This document shows, piece after piece, positions 7,435 through 12,835 of a stretch of DNA of 16,314 nucleotides (position 1 is the stretch's first letter; each line of letters opens with the position of its first letter). The stretch is from Candidatus Cloacimonadota bacterium (GTDB lineage Bacteria > Cloacimonadota > Cloacimonadia > Cloacimonadales > TCS61). The notes under the pieces are model-generated. The model was given only the letters and a program-made list of their open reading frames with translations. It ran no database searches and was not told the origin of the DNA. Where the stretch lies: assembly GCA_030626645.1 (NCBI GenBank), contig DAOUTP010000016.1:1-16314 (forward strand). The letters are read 5' to 3'. A program made the position numbers and the translations under genes.

Positions 7435-8985
7435 ATGAATATTTTTAAAATATCGGTTTTGTTAGTTATACTAATTCTATGCATTCAGCCTGTTTTCGCT
7501 CAGGAATTTAATAGAAATATCATCGGATATTTCACATCTTGGTCGGTATATGTACGAGATTATCATGTACCGGATATCCCAGCCGATAAGATCAATTATA
7601 TCAACTATGCTTTTGCCAATATTGATAATGTTAATGGTACGATCATGTTGGGTGATGCTTATGCCGACATCGATAAATTTTATCCAGGTGACAGCTGGGA
7701 ACCAGGCAGTTTAAGAGGAAGTTTTCATCGTCTTCAAATTCTGAAAGCTGAGAATCCGCACGTAAAAACATTCATCTCTGTCGGTGGTTGGACTTGGTCT
7801 GCTTACTTTTCAGACATCGCACTAACAGCTGATTCCAGAGCAATTTTTGCGGCATCTTGTGTAGATTTTATTCAGGAATATGAATTTGACGGAGTGGATA
7901 TTGATTGGGAATATCCTGTTAGCGGAGGTCTATCGAGCAATATCTATCGTCCGGAGGATAAGGAAAATTTCACTCTCTTGCTGGCAGAACTGCGATCTCA
8001 GTTAGATCAGGCAGGAGATTATCTGCTCACAATTGCAGCACCGGCTTCTCCATTAATCATGGATAATCTTGAAATCGACCTGATACATCAATATCTGGAT
8101 TGGATCAATGTGATGACCTACGATTTTCATGGTCCCTGGGGAGATCCGCAAGCTGATCCAGTAACTAATTTTAATACTCCGCTTTATATGGCTTCGGATG
8201 ATCCGCTTGTAGAACCATATCATTCCTATTTCAATTTATCAGCAGCTATTCTGGGTTATATAGATGAAGGAGTTCCACTGGAAAAACTAAATCCCGGCTT
8301 AGCATTTTACGGCAGAGGATACAGTGGAGTTCCCAATGTGAACAACGGCCTTTATCAAACCTATTGGGGACCGGCTAATGTAGGAACCTGGGAAAATGGA
8401 GTTTTTGATTACTGGGATCTGTCCCAAAATTATATTAATATGAATGGCTATACATCTTTTTGGCATGAGGAAGCAAAAGTTCCCTGGCTCTATAATCCAA
8501 ATACTCAAAATATGATCAGTTATGATAATCCCCAATCAATTGAAGAAAAGGGAAATTATATCAATTCAATGGATTTAGGTGGTGCAATGTTCTGGGAGTT
8601 CAGCGCAGATAAATATGATGTTCTGTTGAATACGATTTACGACACATTGCTGGATACCACTGGAACTGCTGTAACTGAATATAATTTAGAGGATAATTTA
8701 CCCTCAATTATTCTTTATGCAAACCATCCAAATCCATTCAACCCTGAGACTATAATTAGTTTTTCTGTAACGCAAACATCCTCTTTTGTGAATCTCGAAA
8801 TATTCAATATGAGAGGACAGAAAATGAAGCAGCTTGTCAGCAGTCAGTTATCAGCCGGTCATCATTCTATCGTTTGGAATGGGGAAGATAATTCAGGAAA
8901 TACTGTAAGTTCAGGAATTTATTATTATAGATTGAATGTTAATGGAAAAACTGAAGCAGTAAAAAAATGTTTGCTGTTGAAATGA
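7435..8985 (+). CDS. Secreted GH18 chitinase (ChiA-like subfamily) with T9SS sorting domain
   Basis: A 516-residue secreted chitinase. Signal peptide residues 1-22 (cleavage after V-F-A). The barrel spans about 25-410: I-I-G-Y-F-T-S-W, S115-V-G-G-W-T-W, catalytic D152-G-V-D155-I-D157-W-E159-Y-P with E159 as acid/base, M227-T-Y-D-F-H-G-P-W for substrate-assisted catalysis, Y-G-R-G-Y-S-G, and G-A-M-F-W-E-F-S closing the barrel. All key residues are present. The segment around Y-G-R-G-Y fits the insertion domain of the larger subfamily, often associated with a deeper substrate cleft and processive action (family knowledge). The T9SS module starts NHPNPFNPE at residue 430. AGGAG overlaps the end of the upstream GH18 gene's spacer, so the two are co-transcribed. 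The pair may combine endo- and processive chitin cleavage; substrate is inferred, not shown. Confidence 0.93.
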   Translation: MNIFKISVLLVILILCIQPVFAQEFNRNIIGYFTSWSVYVRDYHVPDIPADKINYINYAFANIDNVNGTIMLGDAYADIDKFYPGDSWEPGSLRGSFHRLQILKAENPHVKTFISVGGWTWSAYFSDIALTADSRAIFAASCVDFIQEYEFDGVDIDWEYPVSGGLSSNIYRPEDKENFTLLLAELRSQLDQAGDYLLTIAAPASPLIMDNLEIDLIHQYLDWINVMTYDFHGPWGDPQADPVTNFNTPLYMASDDPLVEPYHSYFNLSAAILGYIDEGVPLEKLNPGLAFYGRGYSGVPNVNNGLYQTYWGPANVGTWENGVFDYWDLSQNYINMNGYTSFWHEEAKVPWLYNPNTQNMISYDNPQSIEEKGNYINSMDLGGAMFWEFSADKYDVLLNTIYDTLLDTTGTAVTEYNLEDNLPSIILYANHPNPFNPETIISFSVTQTSSFVNLEIFNMRGQKMKQLVSSQLSAGHHSIVWNGEDNSGNTVSSGIYYYRLNVNGKTEAVKKCLLLK

Positions 8986-9090
8986 AGTATGCTTGTAACA
9001 AAAGCCTCCACATTCAGGTTGAGAGAAAAGCAAGAAGAACGTGGCATGCACGGCTTTATGCCCATTTGAAGTAGTAAGTAGTTTATCGTC
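8986..9090. repeat. Intergenic stretch with interrupted inverted repeat, possible dispersed-repeat remnant
   Basis: AAAGCC-T-CCAC (9001-9011) is mirrored by GTGG (9041-9044) and GGCTTT (9052-9057), enclosing about 30 bases. There is no T-tract and no ORF. It separates the chitinase operon from the cassette array, and its higher G+C contrasts with the AT-rich array. Whether it recurs elsewhere in the genome cannot be seen here. Confidence 0.25.
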
Positions 9091-9120
9091 TTGACTTAAA
9101 ATATGATGAAAAAATATAAA
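9091..9120 (+). promoter_or_regulatory. Strong sigma-70-like promoter reading into the cassette array (Pc-like position)
   Basis: TTGACT (9091-9096), an 18-base spacer, then TATAAA (9115-9120): five of six matches to consensus in each box. It lies about 100 bases before the first core site (9221) and points into the first cassette. This is where an integron's cassette promoter would be expected relative to attI. Confidence 0.6.
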
Positions 9121-9142
9121 AATATGATTGGCGGAAAAGTAA

Positions 9143-9229
9143 AATGATAAAAGAAAAATATACGCTATTGTTGTTATCCCACCAAATAAGAGGTATAACA
9201 ACAATAGGTGATACACACAAGTTATCGGC
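9143..9229 (+). repeat. Degenerate attC (or attI-adjacent) site at the left edge of the array
   Basis: A 13-bp perfect inverted repeat, CTATTGTTGTTAT (9165-9177) and ATAACAACAATAG (9195-9207), is centred on the site. The right core is GTTATCGGC (9221-9229). The symmetric left position (9143-9151) reads AATGATAAA, which keeps GATAA but lost the final C of the expected R'' core. The outer arms match poorly, so the site may be decayed. Confidence 0.5.
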
Positions 9230-9251
9230 AATTAAAAATAAAATTATTCAT

Positions 9252-10283
9252 ATGAGAAATATTATATTTATATTAAGTTTTTTACTTTTTTGTGAAATCA
9301 CTTATGCACAAATAAAAGAAGTTAAAGAAATGAAAGAAATAATCAAATATGGTTCATGGGCACCAAGTAGCCACAATGCACAAATGTGGAATGTTCGTAT
9401 TATTGGAGAAAATCAAATTTCAGTTTTCCCAAACTATAACAGGGTATTAACTCATGTTGACTCAGAAAATAGAGAAACGTGGATTTCTATTGGTGCTTTT
9501 GTGGAAAATTGTGTATTGGCAGCACATGATAAAGGTTATAATGCCACAGTAAAGATAAACGACAAGGAAGTTATTATCGACTTTAAACATTCTGACTCAA
9601 AAGAAATCAATAATTATATCAACCCGATAAGTAAACGTTTGACAATAAGAACTCCATTTTTGGATGAAGTATTGGAAGATTCTATAATAAACCCAATCAA
9701 AACTATATCTGATAACGTTTCTTATTATTCGATAAATTCCGAACAAGGGAATAAAATAATAGAGTATTCTCTTGACACTTATCGTTTACAAATGAAAGAT
9801 ATGAATAAGCTTAATGAATTAGCAGACTGGATGACATTTTCCTATAAAGAAGAAAGGAATAGAAAGGATGGCTTATCTCCTAAATGTTTAGGAATGTCAG
9901 GGATGAAGCATTTTTTCTTTAATACTTTCATGAATAAAAAATCTGTTGCCAGTAAAACTTTTATAAATGGTTCAATAAAAGGAGCAAAAGAACAGTTTAA
10001 TGCTTGTTCAGGATACATTTTGATTAAATCAGATTCATTTAGCATTTCAGATTTAGTTGAATCAGGAAGATTATTAGAGCGTTTGTGGTTAGAATGTGTA
10101 AAATCAAAAATTGCAGTACATCCAATGAGCCAAGTTTTAGAAGAACAAAAATACTATGATTTGCTAAAATCATCATTAAGCATTGAAGGAGAAATACAAA
10201 TGCTCTTGCGAGTTGGAAAAGTGAAAAAATATCCCGAAAGAATTGGAAAAAGATTAGATATAGAAGATATAATAGTAGAATAA
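9252..10283 (+). CDS. Cassette 1: exported nitroreductase-family protein
   Basis: A 343-residue protein. Residues 1-20 (MRNIIFILSFLLFCEITYAQ) are a clear signal peptide, so the enzyme should act outside the cytoplasm. Residues about 30-45 carry Y-G-S-W-A-P-S-S-H-N-A-Q-M-W, the FMN-binding entry motif of the nitroreductase superfamily, followed by a long alpha/beta body with G-R-L-L-E-R-L-W-L-E and A-V-H-P-M-S-Q-V near the C-terminus, as in Acg-like members. FMN-dependent reduction is the family role; the substrate is unknown. The reading frame is open back to ATG 9144, but that would place the signal peptide at residue 37 and translate through an integron site, so 9252, only 31 bases after the core site, is preferred. 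There is no Shine-Dalgarno before 9252, so expression may depend on upstream translation. Base composition is AT-rich relative to the chitinase genes. Confidence 0.75.
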   Translation: MRNIIFILSFLLFCEITYAQIKEVKEMKEIIKYGSWAPSSHNAQMWNVRIIGENQISVFPNYNRVLTHVDSENRETWISIGAFVENCVLAAHDKGYNATVKINDKEVIIDFKHSDSKEINNYINPISKRLTIRTPFLDEVLEDSIINPIKTISDNVSYYSINSEQGNKIIEYSLDTYRLQMKDMNKLNELADWMTFSYKEERNRKDGLSPKCLGMSGMKHFFFNTFMNKKSVASKTFINGSIKGAKEQFNACSGYILIKSDSFSISDLVESGRLLERLWLECVKSKIAVHPMSQVLEEQKYYDLLKSSLSIEGEIQMLLRVGKVKKYPERIGKRLDIEDIIVE

Positions 10284-10285
10284 AA

Positions 10286-10418
10286 GCCGATAACACGCAA
10301 TATAAAAAATTGGGCAGAAAGTGGTAAATATGAACGAATTAGCAATAAATAAACATTATAGTAAATTGAAAGTTTGGTGTTTCAAAATGCCCAACTTTTC
10401 ATATTGCCACCGTTAGGC
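10286..10418 (+). repeat. attC recombination site of cassette 1 (133 bp)
   Basis: R'' core GCCGATAAC (10286-10294) starts two bases after the nitroreductase stop; R' core GTTAGGC is 10412-10418. The left arm GCAATAT-A-AAAA-A-TTGGGC (10297-10315) pairs with 10389-10407, with only two mismatches in 19 positions. Two extra bases in the right spacer (CACC versus AC) give the asymmetry typical of attC. The inner 73 bases form a variable terminal region. Size is similar to long attC sites such as the roughly 129-bp Vibrio cholerae repeats. Confidence 0.82.
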
Positions 10419-10463
10419 TTCATGCAAGAAAAAAAACAGACGGAAACATATAGAGGTTAAAAT

Positions 10464-11396
10464 ATGGAAAAGAAAACTAAAAATGTATATATTGATAGCA
10501 TTACTATATTCTTATTTTTTTTAGTGATTGGTGTTATATTGTGGAAGACACAAGGTCATATCTTCTTCTTGTTCAATTTTTTGTATATTGGCATAGCAGG
10601 TTCTGTCGGTGAGTTACTGTTTGGCATTCTTCCCCGCGGAAAAAAAATATGGGGAAGAAAACTAACCCAGATATTGATTGGACTTTATATGTTAGGTGTA
10701 TTAGGCTTTCTTGCTCGTGAAAATATGCAAATTGAAGGCTTTTTTATTTATTTATTGGCTGGTATCTTTTCTGGTCCGGTATTACATTTTTTAATTGCCA
10801 AGGTAGGAGGTACGTTATTATTTGGTCGTGCTTGGTGTGGTTGGGCTTGTTGGACTGCAATGGTTATCGATTTTTTACCATGGATGAAACCAAGGCACGG
10901 TAGATTGCAGTATTGGGGTCTACTTCGCTATTTACATTTTTTCTTATCATTAGCTTTAGTGTTATTTCTCTGGTCTGGCTTCAAAATTACGGACTTAGAC
11001 AAATATTCTTTTCGTGAACTTAACTGGTCAATATTAATAATTGGCAATATGTTATATTTTACAGTAGCAATTATTCTCGCTGCAATTTTGAAGGATAATC
11101 GAGCATTTTGCAAATATGTGTGTCCAATACCTGTATTAATGAAAATTGGTTCCCGTTTTTCAATATGGAAAATAGAAATTGAGAAAGATAGTTGTATTGA
11201 ATGTGGATTATGCGAGAAAAATTGCCCGATGAACATAAAACTATTGAGTTACATGAAAAACAACCAGCGAGTTCTCTCGACAGAATGCATTGGGTGCCAA
11301 CAATGCGTAAATATCTGCCCCGAAAATATAATCAGATATACCAAAAAAATAGATACTGGTTTTAAGGAATATTTAAATTTTAAAAATAATGCATGA
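10464..11396 (+). CDS. Cassette 2: membrane polyferredoxin, 4Fe-4S protein of the NapH/CcoG type
   Basis: A 310-residue inner-membrane electron-transfer protein. There are about six hydrophobic segments: 10-28, 32-55, 68-84, 90-112, 152-170 and 188-210. The family signature G121-R-A-W-C125-G-W-A-C129-W sits after the fourth, and C216-K-Y-V-C220-P after the last. Two ferredoxin-type 4Fe-4S motifs follow at the C-terminus: C244-x2-C247-x2-C250-x3-C254-P and C275-x2-C278-x2-C281-x3-C285-P. All cluster cysteines are present, so the protein looks functional. Relatives pass electrons from the quinone pool to periplasmic or cytoplasmic partners; the partner here is unknown. The neighbouring cassette encodes an exported nitroreductase, a tempting but unproven partner. 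GAGG lies 7 bases before the ATG. The gene ends two bases before its attC core. It is unusual cassette cargo. Confidence 0.85.
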   Translation: MEKKTKNVYIDSITIFLFFLVIGVILWKTQGHIFFLFNFLYIGIAGSVGELLFGILPRGKKIWGRKLTQILIGLYMLGVLGFLARENMQIEGFFIYLLAGIFSGPVLHFLIAKVGGTLLFGRAWCGWACWTAMVIDFLPWMKPRHGRLQYWGLLRYLHFFLSLALVLFLWSGFKITDLDKYSFRELNWSILIIGNMLYFTVAIILAAILKDNRAFCKYVCPIPVLMKIGSRFSIWKIEIEKDSCIECGLCEKNCPMNIKLLSYMKNNQRVLSTECIGCQQCVNICPENIIRYTKKIDTGFKEYLNFKNNA

Positions 11397-11398
11397 AA

Positions 11399-11528
11399 GC
11401 CTAACAATGTATAAAAATAATAGCCGGATCAGTAGTAAATTCAAGGGTTATAATCCGCTTCAACATTCTTGTAAATTGATAGGATTGAAGCCCGCAATCG
11501 GCTACTATTCTTATACGAACCGTTATAC
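11399..11528 (+). repeat. attC recombination site of cassette 2 (130 bp)
   Basis: R'' core GCCTAAC (11399-11405) fits RYYYAAC exactly; R' core GTTATAC is 11522-11528. The left arm GTATAAAAATAATAGCCG (11409-11426) pairs with 11499-11516, with two mismatches in 18. As in the preceding site, the right spacer is two bases longer (GAACC versus AAT). Inside are further complementary blocks (CGCTTCAA and TTGAAGC). The bases before R'' (GCATGAAA) also complement the start of cassette 2 (TTCATGC), extending the match beyond the core. Confidence 0.85.
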
Positions 11529-11565
11529 GCAATTCAAAAAATATTTTTCTAACGGAGAATAAGGA

Positions 11566-11706
11566 ATGATAGGCTTTCAAAACCGGATAAATTTGATTTT
11601 TTCTTTTAATATAGAGGGGGATAATATTGTGTTTTCTTTCACTTCGTTTCAGAAAACGAATAATTTATATATTTTATTTGGGAGTATTAATAATTATGAA
11701 AGATAA
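11566..11706 (+). CDS. Possible 46-residue ORF at the start of cassette 3
   Basis: An ATG at 11566 has GGAG 8 bases upstream (11554-11557) and lies 44 bases after the core site, the usual place for a cassette gene start. The product (MIGFQNRINLIFSFNIEGDN...) is mildly hydrophobic and resembles nothing I recognise. Its stop at 11704-11706 overlaps the start of the DUF1801 gene at 11696 in another frame, so it could act as a coupled leader. It could equally be chance. Confidence 0.25.
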   Translation: MIGFQNRINLIFSFNIEGDNIVFSFTSFQKTNNLYILFGSINNYER

Positions 11707-12027
11707 AAAGGTTGATGAATACATAGAAAAACAAAAATCTCCTCAAAAAGAGATTTGTAATAAAGTGAGAATTTTTTTTTTAGTACATTTCCAGATATTA
11801 AAGAAGAAATGAAATGGGGTGTTCCTTCATATTCTGATGGAAAGTATTATTTTGTTGCACTCAAAACCCACGTCAATCTAGGATTTTCAATCAAAGGTTT
11901 ATCAAAGGATAAAATAGATTTATTTCAAGGAAGTGGAAAAACAATGAGAATCATTGAAATAAAATCTGAAAAAAATATAGATGAAAAACAAATAATCAAG
12001 CTTTTAAAATTTATTGAGGAGAAATAA
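11696..12027 (+). pseudogene. DUF1801 (YdhG/CyaY-like fold) protein, frameshifted at a T10 tract
   Basis: Two overlapping frames together encode one small cytoplasmic protein of about 110 residues. The first part begins at ATG 11696 (M-K-D-K-K-V-D-E-Y-I-E-K-Q-K-S-P-Q-K-E-I-C) and reaches a run of ten T residues at 11772-11781, after which it soon stops at 11810-11812. The remainder continues in another frame: S-T-F-P-D-I-K-E-E-M-K-W-G-V-P-S-Y, then K-Y-Y-F-V-A-L-K-T-H-V-N-L-G-F, and G-S-G-K-T-M-R. These are the family's conserved blocks, including the K-W-G-V-P motif. One extra T, or a -1 slip on the tract, joins the halves exactly. It is therefore a one-base deletion, a sequencing or assembly error, or slippage. 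DUF1801 genes are, from general knowledge, common in integron cassettes; their biochemical role is not established. The stop at 12025 lies next to the ATG at 12029 of the following gene. Confidence 0.75.
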
Positions 12028-12028
12028 T

Positions 12029-12721
12029 ATGACAAAAAAAGAATTAAGCTACATGCCCGATTTATCCAAAATCAGTTTGGATGAATTCAAAAATGAACTA
12101 AAAACAGGTCGTTTATTGCCAAGCCGTAAACCTTTGCTTGAAGATATTGATACAAAATTTTCTAAATTTAAAAAAATAGGTATTGATAACGCAGAAAATT
12201 TCAAAGAAATTTTGAAAAGCGGTTCAAAGTTAAAAAAATTAGCCAAAGAAACAGATATTTCAGAAAATTACTTTAAACTTCTTAAACGTGAAGTGAATAA
12301 TCTACTTCCTACTCCGATTAAGTTTGGCGATATACCTAACATTTCTGAAAAGATTGTAATAAAATTGGATTCACTTAGCATTACTGATACTGAAATTTTG
12401 TTTCCATATGTAATTGATACTAATACTAGAAAGAAGTTTGAAAGCATGTCTAAATTTTCAACAGAAGAGATTCAATGGCTGACTAAAATTGTTGATGTGT
12501 CTAGAATTAAATGGGTTGGTCCTAAATTGGCAAGATTAATTGTAGATACTAAATATGATACTGTTGAAAAACTTGCAAATGCCAAACCAACGGATGTCCT
12601 AAAAGCGTTAAACGATGCCAAAAATACTCACAAAGCTTATGAGGGTCCTTTGGGAATTAATGATATTGATTCGTGGATACGCCAAGTAGTAAGTAAAACC
12701 CCAGTAATCATAAGTTATTAA
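12029..12721 (+). CDS. Helix-hairpin-helix (DUF4332-like) protein of unknown function
   Basis: A 230-residue, lysine-rich, soluble protein without signal peptide or membrane segment. The C-terminal part, about residues 155-225, carries a helix-hairpin-helix pattern (I-K-W-V-G-P-K-L-A-R-L-I at about 160-171, then T-V-E-K-L-A-N-A-K and a helix ending I-D-S-W-I-R-Q-V) of the DUF4332 type, a fold often found in DNA- or nucleotide-associated proteins. The middle (about 30-105) repeats similar short helical units (K-K-I-G-I-D-N-A-E-N-F-K-E-I-L; L-A-K-E-T-D-I-S), suggesting a second such domain. ATG 12029 is chosen because GAGGAG (12017-12022) precedes it; the TTG at 12014 would bury that site. The gene starts one base after the DUF1801 stop, so the two are co-translated. 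Function is unknown; DNA binding is an inference from the fold. Confidence 0.6.
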   Translation: MTKKELSYMPDLSKISLDEFKNELKTGRLLPSRKPLLEDIDTKFSKFKKIGIDNAENFKEILKSGSKLKKLAKETDISENYFKLLKREVNNLLPTPIKFGDIPNISEKIVIKLDSLSITDTEILFPYVIDTNTRKKFESMSKFSTEEIQWLTKIVDVSRIKWVGPKLARLIVDTKYDTVEKLANAKPTDVLKALNDAKNTHKAYEGPLGINDIDSWIRQVVSKTPVIISY

Positions 12722-12797
12722 TAATTGGCTCACAAAATTCACCCCTAACCCCTCTTTCATTTTTCAAAACGGGAAAAATCAAATTTATAAGAATTGA

Positions 12798-12825
12798 GGA
12801 AAGCCGAATAGCTTTCCCCTTTTTA
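12798..12825 (+). terminator. Terminator after the last cassette gene
   Basis: GGAAAGC (12798-12804) and GCTTTCC (12811-12817) form a 7-bp perfect stem with a 6-base loop, followed by CC and five T residues. It closes the plus-strand transcript and lies 11 bases from the stop of the convergent TonB receptor gene. On the minus strand no T-tract follows the stem, so it is probably one-directional. Confidence 0.65.
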
Positions 12826-12835
12826 TTAATTGACG

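Larger units (their letters stand above)
9143..12721 (+). mobile_element. Integron gene-cassette array without integrase in view (CALIN-like)
   Basis: Three core sites of the GTTRRRY type occur at 9221 (GTTATCGGC), 10412 (GTTAGGC) and 11522 (GTTATACGC). Cassette 1 is 9222-10412 and cassette 2 is 10413-11522; cassette 3 starts at 11523 and its end is not recognisable. For each complete cassette the starting bases are complementary to its own 3' core: GTTATCGGC with GCCGATAAC (10286), and GTTAGGC with GCCTAAC (11399). That is expected only if the DNA circularised through site-specific recombination. Long imperfect palindromes of 133 and 130 bases sit between genes, all genes point the same way, and each complete cassette carries one gene. 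No tyrosine recombinase gene is present in the window. An attI site cannot be proven. Confidence 0.8.

Noticed and set aside
8911..9231. Minus-strand reading frame across the chitinase end and the array's left edge
   Set aside because: It is antisense to a gene with clear catalytic motifs and runs through a palindrome; no ribosome site.
9144..9251. Upstream ATG extending the nitroreductase by 36 residues
   Set aside because: It would bury the signal peptide and translate through the integron site palindrome; kept only as a possible leader ORF.
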